Of a stretch of 17,320 nucleotides of DNA, positions 1 through 6,186 are shown piece by piece. A program made the translations under genes and the position numbers. The stretch spans positions 1 to 17,320 of the forward strand of contig JBQTJQ010000077.1 of assembly GCA_052386975.1 (NCBI GenBank). Direction: 5' to 3'. The notes beneath the pieces were generated by a model that saw only the letters and a program-made list of their open reading frames with translations, searched no databases and was not told the origin of the DNA. How positions within the stretch are numbered: the stretch's first letter is position 1; each line of letters begins with the position of its first letter. Source of the DNA: JACPFV01 sp052386975 (GTDB taxonomy: Bacteria > Pseudomonadota > Gammaproteobacteria > Nevskiales > Nevskiaceae).

Positions 1-1109
1 AAGTCGTTGAGCAGCTCAGCATCGGTGTCGCGCGCCTCGAGCAGGCCGAGCTTGGCGCGCAGCAGCCTGAGGTGCTCGGTAACAAACACACTCCCGTAGC
101 GCTCGAGGATCTCGTAGGCGATCTCGATGGCCTTCTCCGGCACCGGGTCGAGCAGCGGCAGCGTAGCCTGCAGCAGGCGCGAGCAGTTCCAGTGGCCGAC
201 GCCGGGCTGCTGGTCGTAGGCGTAACGGCCGGTCTCGTCCGTATGGTTACAGATGTAATGCGCTTCGAACTCCTCCATGAAGCCGTACGGCCCGTAGTCG
301 AGCGTGAGGCCGAGGATCGAGAAGTTGTCGGTGTTCATCACGCCGTGGCAGAAGCCGGCCGCCTGCCACTGCGCCATCAGCCGCGCGGTGCGCTCGACCA
401 CGTCGATGAGCCAGGCGCGATAGTCCCGGGGCGCGATCCGCGGGAAATAATTCTCGATGACGTGATCCGCCAGCGGCGCCAGCTTTTCGTGCTCGCCGCG
501 GTAGTAGAACACCTCGAAGTTGCCGAAGCGCAGGTGGCTCGGCGCCATGCGGCACAGCACCGCGGCGGTCTCCACGGTCTCGCGCTGCACGGGTTCGGAT
601 GAGCCGACGATGCACAGCGCGCGCGTTGTCGGGATCCCCAGGCCGTGCATGGCCTCGCCGCACAGGTATTCGCGGATGGTCGAGCGCAGCACGGCGCGGC
701 CGTCGCCAAAGCGCGAATAGGGCGTCTTGCCGGCGCCCTTGAGCTGCAGCTCCCACAGCTCGCCGCGCGCGTTCCTGACCTGCCCGACCAGGATCGCGCG
801 GCCGTCGCCGAGCTGCGGCACGAACACGCCAAACTGGTGGCCCGCGTACAGCATCGAGATCTGCGAGCCACCGGGCAGCGGTGCGTTGCCGGCCATGACC
901 TGCGCGAACTGCGGCTGCCCGGCCTGCGCCGGGTCGAGGTCTATCAGCGCCGCGGCGTCCGGGTTGAAGGCGACCAGCTTCGGATCGGGCAGGGGTGTCG
1001 GCGGGACGACCGAGAAATATTCCGAGCCGCCCGCTGACGCCGGCGGCGGACCCCCCAGCGCGCCCAGGCGCGGGTCGTGCGCGAGGCGGTCGAGCGTCGT
1101 GTAACCCAT
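1..1109 (-). CDS. selO: Protein adenylyltransferase SelO (YdiU family), C-terminus beyond window
   Basis: The minus strand is open from an ATG at 1109-1107 to the window edge (369 codons; the family is about 480-520 residues, so the C-terminal quarter is missing). SelO is a pseudokinase-fold enzyme that transfers AMP from ATP to Ser/Thr/Tyr of target proteins and is linked to redox stress. Visible family signatures are YAGHQFGVFVPQLGDGRA at about residues 86-103, KTPYSRFGDGRAVLRS and IREYLCGEAMHGLGIPTTRAL in the middle, and HGVMNTDNFSILGLTLDYGP further on, which holds the Asn/Asp metal and catalytic residues. The start fits the family N-terminus (MGYTTLDRLAHDPRLGALGG). It is divergent from the secernin-like gene, with 30 bases between the start codons. 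The redox-active C-terminal cysteines of the family lie outside the window and cannot be checked. Identification is firm from motifs; the cellular substrate is unknown. Confidence 0.95.
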   Translation of the reverse strand, partial: MGYTTLDRLAHDPRLGALGGPPPASAGGSEYFSVVPPTPLPDPKLVAFNPDAAALIDLDPAQAGQPQFAQVMAGNAPLPGGSQISMLYAGHQFGVFVPQLGDGRAILVGQVRNARGELWELQLKGAGKTPYSRFGDGRAVLRSTIREYLCGEAMHGLGIPTTRALCIVGSSEPVQRETVETAAVLCRMAPSHLRFGNFEVFYYRGEHEKLAPLADHVIENYFPRIAPRDYRAWLIDVVERTARLMAQWQAAGFCHGVMNTDNFSILGLTLDYGPYGFMEEFEAHYICNHTDETGRYAYDQQPGVGHWNCSRLLQATLPLLDPVPEKAIEIAYEILERYGSVFVTEHLRLLRAKLGLLEARDTDAELLND

Positions 1110-1139
1110 GGCGACACTCTAGTGAATTAAAGTGCCGCA

Positions 1140-2366
1140 ATGTGCGACGTCCAGGTGCTGATCGGGCCCGACGCGGTCTGGTTCGCCAAGAACTCCGACC
1201 GCGAGCCCGGCGAGCCGCAGCCCGTCATGCGCCTGCCGGCCGTCGTCGCGGACGATGCGGCGACGGTGCGCGCCACCTACGTCGAGCTGCCGCAGGTGCC
1301 GCGCCGACACGGCGTGATCCTGTCGCGCCCGGTGTGGTGCTGGGGCGCGGAGATGGGCGTCAACGACAAGGGCGTGGCGATCGGCAACGCTGCGATCTTC
1401 TCGCGCCGCGCCACGCGCGCGCCGGCGCTGCTCGGCATGGACCTGGTGCGGCTCGGCCTGGAGCGTGGCGGCACGGCGGGCGAGGCGCTCGAGGTCATCA
1501 TCCGGCTGCTCGAGCAGCACGGGCAGGGCGGGCCGACGGGTTTTCGCGACAAGGCGGTCTGTCACGACGCGAGTTTCCTGATCGCCGACGCGCTGGACGC
1601 GTGGGTGCTCGAAACCGCGGGCCGCGACTGGGTCGCGCGCCGCGTCACCGGCCACTACGCCATCTCGGACGCCTTCACCATCGGCACCGAGCGCGAGCTG
1701 CGCTCGTCCGGCGTGGCCGCAGGGCAGGATTTCGCGCGCACCTTCGACACGCGGCTCAGGCCCTGGCTCGCCGGCGCCCGCGCGCGGCGCGCCCTGTCCC
1801 TGCATCACCTGGGCCGCGCCGCGTCGCCGTCGTTCGCGCGCATGGCGTTCCACCTGCGCGCACACGCGCGTAACGACGAGGACCCGGCCGACGGCAGCAA
1901 CGCCGACGTCTGCATGCACGCGGCGGGCTTGATCCGCCGCCGCCAGACCACCGGCTCGATGATCGCGCGCCTGACCGCGTCGGGGCCGACCGCGCTGTTC
2001 ACCGGCACCTCGGCGCCGTGCCTGTCGATCTTCCGGCCGGCGGCGTTCGACGGCGAATTCTCGGTGCTGACGCCGGCGGACAAGCAGGTCGCAGCCCTGC
2101 TGTGGCGGCGCCACGAGTTGCTGCACCGGCACGCTCTTGACGACGCCTCGCTGCGGCTGCGCCTGCGCGCCACGCGCGACGAGATCGAAGCCAAGGTGTT
2201 CGAGCAGCTGGCGGCCGCCCATCCCGATGCCGGCGCCCTGGTCCGGGCCGACCGGCTGGCCGCCGCCTGGCACAAGGTGCTGTGGGAGTCTCTGAATGGC
2301 CGCCCGGCGCGACGCGGCACGCGCTTCTGGCGCCGGGTCAGCGAAGAAGACGGCCTGGTCGGCTGA
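1140..2366 (+). CDS. Secernin-like C69-family peptidase (Ntn hydrolase)
   Basis: This 408-residue protein begins MCD, so Cys2 would become the N-terminal nucleophile once Met is removed, as expected for Ntn hydrolases of peptidase family C69. It carries the FAKNSDREP motif (residues 15-23), then SRPVWCWGAEMGVNDKGVAIGN and LLGMDLVRLGLERG, which closely match secernins. Further on is FLIADALDAWVLETAGRDWVA. The length matches secernins (about 400). An in-frame stop at 1128-1130 just upstream fixes the start at 1140; no strong ribosome binding site is visible. C69 members are dipeptidases, while animal secernins act in exocytosis; the bacterial substrate is unknown. It has no signal peptide, so it should be cytoplasmic. 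It stands alone: selO is divergent, and the next gene follows after 64 bases with its own ribosome binding site. Confidence 0.88.
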   Translation: MCDVQVLIGPDAVWFAKNSDREPGEPQPVMRLPAVVADDAATVRATYVELPQVPRRHGVILSRPVWCWGAEMGVNDKGVAIGNAAIFSRRATRAPALLGMDLVRLGLERGGTAGEALEVIIRLLEQHGQGGPTGFRDKAVCHDASFLIADALDAWVLETAGRDWVARRVTGHYAISDAFTIGTERELRSSGVAAGQDFARTFDTRLRPWLAGARARRALSLHHLGRAASPSFARMAFHLRAHARNDEDPADGSNADVCMHAAGLIRRRQTTGSMIARLTASGPTALFTGTSAPCLSIFRPAAFDGEFSVLTPADKQVAALLWRRHELLHRHALDDASLRLRLRATRDEIEAKVFEQLAAAHPDAGALVRADRLAAAWHKVLWESLNGRPARRGTRFWRRVSEEDGLVG

Positions 2367-2430
2367 GACCACTTTCAAACCCGGCGCATCCCTTTACCAT
2401 CACACCTGAAGTCCTGAAGGAATCCTGCCC
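2367..2430 (+). promoter_or_regulatory. Possible weak promoter and Shine-Dalgarno before the TPR gene
   Basis: The 64-base gap holds TTTCAA (2373-2378) and TACCAT (2395-2400) with a 16-base spacer, a poor sigma70-like match, followed by a good GAAGGA Shine-Dalgarno about 10 bases before the ATG at 2431. The ribosome binding site is convincing; the promoter call is weak. Confidence 0.3.
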
Positions 2431-3396
2431 ATGAGCAAGCACTGGTTTTCCGTCCTCGCGGCGCTGGCGCTGCTCTCCAGCGGCGCCGTCGGCGCTGATG
2501 CGCGCGGCGACGCGATCAAGGCGTTCGACACGCGGCAGGACCGCGTCGCGCTGGGGCTGCTGCAGGCGGCGGCGAAGGCCGCGCCCGACGACGCCGAGCT
2601 GCACGCCTACCTGGGCCGCGCCTATACGCGCGCGGCGCAGGGCGAGCCGGCGGTCGCGGCGCTCACGCGCGCGCTCGAGCTGGCGCCCGACAAGGCCGAC
2701 ATCCACCTCCATATGGTGTCCGCGCTGGGCCAGTACATCTCGCAGGTCGGCATGTTCAAGAAGATGTCGCTCGGCAAGCAGGTCAAGGAGCACTCGGAGC
2801 GCGCGGTCGCGCTCGACCCGAGCTCGGTGCGCGCGCGCGAGTCGCTGATGCAGTTCTACATCCAGGCCCCCGGCATCGCCGGCGGCAGCATGGACAAGGC
2901 CCGCGAGCAGGCCGCCGCGGTTGCCAGGCTCGACCCGGCCGAGGGGCTGCGGCTCGACGCGATCCTCGCGCGCGCCGATAAAAAGCCCGATACCGAGGTC
3001 GTCGCGGCGTGGGAGAAGGCCATCGCCGCGCCCGGCGCGCCGCCCAATACGCGCATGCAGTATGCGTTCTACCTGCAGGGGCTGGAGCAGTGGGACGCGG
3101 CGTCCGCGCAGTTCGAGATCCTGGCGCGGACCAACGCCGGCGCGCTCTACCAGGTCGGCCGAACGGCGGCGATGTCGGGCAAGAACCTCGAGGCCGGCGA
3201 GAAGGCGCTGCGCGCCTACCTCGAGACCGGGCCCAGGGCCGAGAACGATCCGGCGATCGAGGCGGCGCACTGGCGCCTCGGACTCGTGCTCGAGAAGGCC
3301 ACGCGCCGCGACGAAGCCCGCGCCCAGTACGAGCTCGCGCTGAAAGAGAACCCCGACTTCAAGCAGGCGCGCGAGGCGCTCGACAAGCTCGACTGA
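2431..3396 (+). CDS. Exported tetratricopeptide-repeat (TPR) protein
   Basis: The 321-residue product starts with a Sec signal peptide (MSKHWFSVLAALALLSSGAVGADA, predicted cleavage near residue 22-24), so it should be periplasmic. The rest is helical with TPR-type spacing: LGRAYTRAAQGEPAVAALTRALELAP (about residues 65-90), HSERAVALDPSSVRARESL, YAFYLQGLEQWDAASAQFEILAR, VGRTAAMSGKNLEAGEKALRAYL and WRLGLVLEKATRRDEARAQYELALKENP near the end, giving about five or six repeats. TPR proteins are binding scaffolds; no catalytic domain is visible and I do not recognise the specific family. A GAAGGA ribosome binding site supports the start. It runs convergently into the lipoprotein gene, with a REP-like palindrome in the 24-base gap. 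Confidence 0.85.
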   Translation: MSKHWFSVLAALALLSSGAVGADARGDAIKAFDTRQDRVALGLLQAAAKAAPDDAELHAYLGRAYTRAAQGEPAVAALTRALELAPDKADIHLHMVSALGQYISQVGMFKKMSLGKQVKEHSERAVALDPSSVRARESLMQFYIQAPGIAGGSMDKAREQAAAVARLDPAEGLRLDAILARADKKPDTEVVAAWEKAIAAPGAPPNTRMQYAFYLQGLEQWDAASAQFEILARTNAGALYQVGRTAAMSGKNLEAGEKALRAYLETGPRAENDPAIEAAHWRLGLVLEKATRRDEARAQYELALKENPDFKQAREALDKLD

Positions 3397-3397
3397 A

Positions 3398-3424
3398 GGC
3401 GGTCGCGGCCGAGGCCGCTCCTAC
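3398..3424 (-). repeat. GTAG-type REP-like palindrome between convergent genes
   Basis: Read on the minus strand, this element starts with GTAG, then GAGCGGCCTCGGCCGCGACC. The stem is GCGGCC (3405-3410) paired with GGCCGC (3413-3418). GTAG followed by an imperfect GC-rich hairpin is the layout of REP elements mobilised by RAYT proteins. It lies between the stops of the TPR gene and the lipoprotein gene and may also work as a bidirectional terminator. The TAG stop of the lipoprotein gene is part of the GTAG. Confidence 0.72.
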
Positions 3425-3951
3425 TGTTTCTGAGCCGCCGCCTTCTTCGCCATCTCGACGGAGGACTGGCCGACGGAGGCCGTCGAAGCGACGCCCTGGA
3501 TCAGCCGCCACTGGGTATCTTCTTTACGGAAGCCGTCGGCGAAGCGCAGCAGGGCGGGCGGCATGGCCTTGCCCCCGATGGTCACCTCAAAGGTCATCTC
3601 AAACACGGCCAGCGCGTGCTGGCCGTCGCCGCTGACCTGGATGGCGAGGTTCCTCGGTTCGCTGAGCTTGACCGCCTCGAACACCTGCCAGTCGGCGTTC
3701 ATCTGGGCCTCGAAGTCGGCCTTGCTCCTCATGACTTCGGCCGCGTCGGTGCCGAAGTACATGAACTCTCCCGAGGAGGAGAGCACCTTGCTGATCCCGG
3801 CCAGCTCCTTGGCCTGGTAAGCGCGGCTGAACTCGGCCAGCACCGACCGGATCGCCTCCTTTTCCTTGGCGACATCGACGGGGGCGGGCTGCTGGACACC
3901 GCAGCCGGAAGTTAGCAACAGCAGCAACAACAACACGAAGATGCGAGTCAT
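3421..3951 (-). CDS. NTF2/SnoaL-like (DUF4440-type) lipoprotein
   Basis: I start this 176-residue protein at the ATG at 3951-3949 because a perfect AGGAGG sits about 6 bases upstream and the product then begins with a lipoprotein signal: MTRIF, a run of seven Leu, TSGC, with Cys17 as the lipid-modified residue. The lipobox is slightly irregular (Thr at -3). The mature part is a single alpha+beta domain resembling nuclear transport factor 2/SnoaL-like proteins: EKEAIRSVLAEFSRAYQAKEL (about 30-50), SSGEFMYFGTDAAEVM, FEMTFEVTIGG and DGFRKEDTQWRLIQGVAS. Such domains bind small ligands or are structural; no function can be assigned. It follows the M48 peptidase gene by 23 bases on the same strand, so the two probably share a transcript. 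Its stop codon is contributed by a REP-like element. Confidence 0.78.
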   Translation of the reverse strand: MTRIFVLLLLLLLTSGCGVQQPAPVDVAKEKEAIRSVLAEFSRAYQAKELAGISKVLSSSGEFMYFGTDAAEVMRSKADFEAQMNADWQVFEAVKLSEPRNLAIQVSGDGQHALAVFEMTFEVTIGGKAMPPALLRFADGFRKEDTQWRLIQGVASTASVGQSSVEMAKKAAAQKQ

Positions 3952-3974
3952 GGGAGCCTCCTCTTGTGCCGAAG

Positions 3975-5309
3975 CTACGGCGGCGACGCCGCCGGCATGT
4001 GCTCTTTCTTCCACTGCATCGCCGCGCGCACGCGGTTCTCACCGCTCGGATGGGTGTAGAACAGGATCTCTTCCCAATACCCCGGGCTGATCTTGCGGTA
4101 CTCGGACAGCTGCATCGCGACGGCGGCGAAGCCGTCGGGCTGGCCCGAGGTCGCGATGCCGAAGCGGTCGGCCTCGATCTCGTTGGTCCGGGTGATGTTG
4201 TTGTTCACCGGCGTCAGCAGGAAGAACACGATCGAGAACAGCACGCCGAGCAGCGGCACGCCGGCCGGGTCGGTGATGCCGGAGACGCCCCAGCGCTGGC
4301 CCCAGCGCTCGACCGCGCGCGTGAAGCCCCAGGCCACGGCCGCGAACGCGAGCACGAAGACCACGGCGCTGTAGATGAGCCCTTCGTAGACGTGGTTCAG
4401 CACGTAGTGGCCGAGCTCGTGGCCCATGACCGACTCGATGCTTTCCGGCGCCGAGCGATTCAGCAGGTTGTCGTTGAGCGCGATGCGCGTGGTCGCGCCG
4501 AAGCCGGCGACGTTGGCCGAGATGCGCGTGGTCTGGCGCGACGCGTCGAACCAGTAGACCTCCTCGGCCGGCACGCCGGTCGCGCGCGCGATCGACAGGA
4601 TGTTGTCGCGCAGCGGACCCGCGGGCAGCGGCTTGTAGTCGTTGAACATCGGCGCGATCCAGACCGGGTAAATCATGGCGCCAATGATCAGGAACACCAT
4701 CGCGACGCCCGAGCCCCACAGCCACCAGGCCCTGCCGGTGCGACGGAACACCGCATAGAGCGCCATGATCAGCAGCGTGCCGACGATCAGCGCGATCAAC
4801 AGGCCCTTGGCCTCGTCGCCGAGCCAGGCGCCGAAGGTCTGCGTCGACAACTCGTACTGGTGCTCGCGGAAGAAGCCGCTGTACCAGCTCAGCGGAAAGT
4901 CGAGCACGGTCGCGGCGAGGATGTAGAGCGGGGCGTAGGCCATGCTCTGGGTGATCGGGCCTTTCGAATGGCTCGTGGCGAAATCGCGGATGCGCGCAGA
5001 CAGCCGCCCGAACAGGAAGACCCAGGCGACAGCGAGGCCGTAGAGGAGCGTGAACAGCCGGAGCCAGTAGCCGCCCTCGAAATAATTGTCCGAGCGCTCG
5101 CGCTTGTCGACCGGCAGCGTCTCGACCCAGGCCTGCGTGGCGCGCTCGACGTCGAAGTCAGGCCCGGCCTGCGCGCCGGCGGGCACCACCAGTTCGACCT
5201 TGGCGGCGAGCGGCTTGGCCTCCTCGGCGCGTGCCGGAGCATCCTGGGCCGCGGCGGGCGTGAGGCAGGCAAGCGCGAGCAGCGCGAGGCACGGCGCGAA
5301 ACTCTTCAT
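3975..5309 (-). CDS. M48 family membrane metallopeptidase (Ste24/CAAX protease-like)
   Basis: This 444-residue protein has the zinc motif HELGH (residues 287-291, in SVMGHELGHYVLNH) and the downstream Glu ligand in NEIEADRFG (near 369), the arrangement of M48A peptidases such as Ste24. About six membrane segments are visible: near 86-102, 122-138, 160-178, 187-206, 302-320 and 342-358. The conserved WIAPMFNDYKPLP and ALNDNLLN motifs match the family. The start is placed at 5309, where a GGGGGA ribosome binding site precedes MKSFAPCLALLALACLTPAAAQ, a signal-like leader; a longer frame to 5372 would run into the transposase repeat. Ste24 homologues cleave membrane or misfolded proteins; bacterial ones usually act in envelope quality control. 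The lipoprotein gene follows by 23 bases. The RAYT element lies 36 bases upstream and may have altered its promoter. Confidence 0.92.
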   Translation of the reverse strand: MKSFAPCLALLALACLTPAAAQDAPARAEEAKPLAAKVELVVPAGAQAGPDFDVERATQAWVETLPVDKRERSDNYFEGGYWLRLFTLLYGLAVAWVFLFGRLSARIRDFATSHSKGPITQSMAYAPLYILAATVLDFPLSWYSGFFREHQYELSTQTFGAWLGDEAKGLLIALIVGTLLIMALYAVFRRTGRAWWLWGSGVAMVFLIIGAMIYPVWIAPMFNDYKPLPAGPLRDNILSIARATGVPAEEVYWFDASRQTTRISANVAGFGATTRIALNDNLLNRSAPESIESVMGHELGHYVLNHVYEGLIYSAVVFVLAFAAVAWGFTRAVERWGQRWGVSGITDPAGVPLLGVLFSIVFFLLTPVNNNITRTNEIEADRFGIATSGQPDGFAAVAMQLSEYRKISPGYWEEILFYTHPSGENRVRAAMQWKKEHMPAASPP

Positions 5310-5345
5310 GGCATCCCCCAAAAAATGGCTGGCCGGAGCATATTC

Positions 5346-5370
5346 GAAATGGGGGTCAGACCACCATTTC
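5346..5370. repeat. RAYT-associated palindrome, left copy
   Basis: This is a 25-base near-perfect palindrome. The outer arms are GAAATGG (5346-5352) and CCATTTC (5364-5370), and the inner core is GGTC-A-GACC (5354-5362), with a single G/A mismatch. It overlaps the TGA stop (5371-5369) of the transposase gene. Confidence 0.85.
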
Positions 5371-6058
5371 AATCAGCCTTCTTTTTCCGCCCGACCGGAG
5401 CCGCGCACACGCGCCGGCCCAGCGCTTTAGCCATCCGCTCCTCAAACTGAGGGGTGCCGAGTGCAAAGCCTCCGTTGGTCGTGCGCCGGATCCGTTCGAG
5501 CTGCGCGCCACCAAGCTCCTCGCAGAAGAGCTCTCGGTAAGCGGCGCGGCGCGCTGCCGGCGTGTTCCCCAGGGCTTCGACGATCTCATGGGGCGACAGC
5601 ATCGAATTGGGTACTCCCTCCGCATTGGCTCGATAGCTGGACCAGAGGTAAGCGGCAGGATGGCCGACCATGCCGGCACGAACGGGGTTCGTCTCGATGT
5701 AACGGTGACAGGTCAAAAAGTAGCTTTCTGTGTCGACGAGGCAAGACCTGAAACGCCCATCCCAAAGTGACCCCGTTCGCTCGTGCCTCCGGTTTACATA
5801 CTGGGTATAGCCCTGGCCGAGCTGCTTCATGAGCTGCGACACGCCGTCCGCGCGCTGCGCCGTGACCAGCAGATGAACATGATTCGTCATCAGCACGTAG
5901 GCGTGTACGGCCACACCGTGCATGCGTGACAGGCGCTCGAGATCGACAAGGTATCGGTGGTAGTCACCCCCTTCAAAGAAGCAGGGCGATCGGTTGTTCC
6001 CTCGCTGGATGACATGGAACGGGATCCCGGCGATGCCTAGGCGTGGTCGGCGCGGCAT
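5369..6058 (-). CDS. REP-associated tyrosine transposase (RAYT, Y1/HUH family)
   Basis: The 229-residue protein has the TnpA-REP/Y1 transposase pattern. It shows GIPFHVIQRGNNR at the N-terminus, the HUH motif in VLMTNHVHLLV (His60, His62), a candidate nucleophile Tyr in QGYTQYVNRRH (Tyr84 or Tyr87), then TGSLWDGRFRSCLVD and CHRYIETNPVRAGMV. RAYTs nick single-stranded REP hairpins and are thought to spread REP/BIME elements; many are single-copy and domesticated. The gene looks intact. Its C-terminus ends in a basic run (GRKKKAD), and the stop codon lies in the left palindrome. Upstream of the ATG is only a purine-rich stretch, so translation may be weak. It is less GC-biased than its neighbours around the promoter, consistent with acquisition. 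The adjacent repeats are its probable substrates (inference). Confidence 0.93.
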   Translation of the reverse strand: MPRRPRLGIAGIPFHVIQRGNNRSPCFFEGGDYHRYLVDLERLSRMHGVAVHAYVLMTNHVHLLVTAQRADGVSQLMKQLGQGYTQYVNRRHERTGSLWDGRFRSCLVDTESYFLTCHRYIETNPVRAGMVGHPAAYLWSSYRANAEGVPNSMLSPHEIVEALGNTPAARRAAYRELFCEELGGAQLERIRRTTNGGFALGTPQFEERMAKALGRRVCAAPVGRKKKAD

Positions 6059-6133
6059 TTTGTTCTTTTTCTGGTGCGCTTACCCGACCGTAACTGAAAC
6101 CGACGGGCCGGGCAAAAACGCGAGCCGGGCCGT

Positions 6134-6156
6134 AAAGGTGGTCTGACCCCAATTTC
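6134..6156. repeat. RAYT-associated palindrome, diverged right copy 1
   Basis: It reads AAAGGTGGTCTGACCCC followed by AATTTC. The GGTCTGACC core is shared with the copies at 5346-5370 and 6162-6185. It is a direct repeat of the 6162 copy with a 28-base period; the outer arms are slightly diverged. Confidence 0.78.
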
Positions 6157-6161
6157 CTGTT

Positions 6162-6185
6162 AAATGGTGGTCTGACCCCCATTTC
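6162..6185. repeat. RAYT-associated palindrome, right copy 2
   Basis: It reads AAATGGTGGTCTGACC followed by CCCATTTC and is the exact reverse complement of 24 bases of the left copy. It occupies the place where the ribosome binding site of the cyclase gene (GTG at 6187) would be expected. Confidence 0.85.
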
Positions 6186-6186
6186 C

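Larger units (their letters stand above)
5346..6185 (-). mobile_element. REPtron-like unit: RAYT gene with flanking inverted palindromes
   Basis: A Y1/HUH transposase gene is bracketed by copies of one palindromic sequence in opposite orientation: one at 5346-5370 and an inverted copy at 6162-6185, identical over 24 bases, plus a third partial copy at 6134-6156. This matches the known arrangement of RAYT genes with their own REPs. No target-site duplication is seen, as expected for HUH single-strand chemistry. The unit ends one base before the start codon of the cyclase gene. Confidence 0.75.

Noticed and set aside
1119..2378. Long open frame antisense to the secernin-like gene (419 codons)
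   Set aside because: It is Arg/Ala/Gly-rich with no recognisable motif, as expected from the opposite strand of a GC-rich gene. The plus-strand frame has clear C69 motifs.
3952..4014. Longer start for the lipoprotein
   Set aside because: It overlaps the M48 gene and loses the AGGAGG-preceded ATG and the N-terminal lipoprotein signal.
5310..5372. Longer start for the M48 peptidase (ATG at 5372)
   Set aside because: It would begin inside the RAYT palindrome and place 21 extra residues before a good signal peptide; the ATG at 5309 has a ribosome binding site.
6134..6185. CRISPR-like direct repeats (two copies, 28-base period)
   Set aside because: There are only two copies, 5 bases of spacing, and an inverted copy on the other side of a RAYT gene; this is a REP arrangement.
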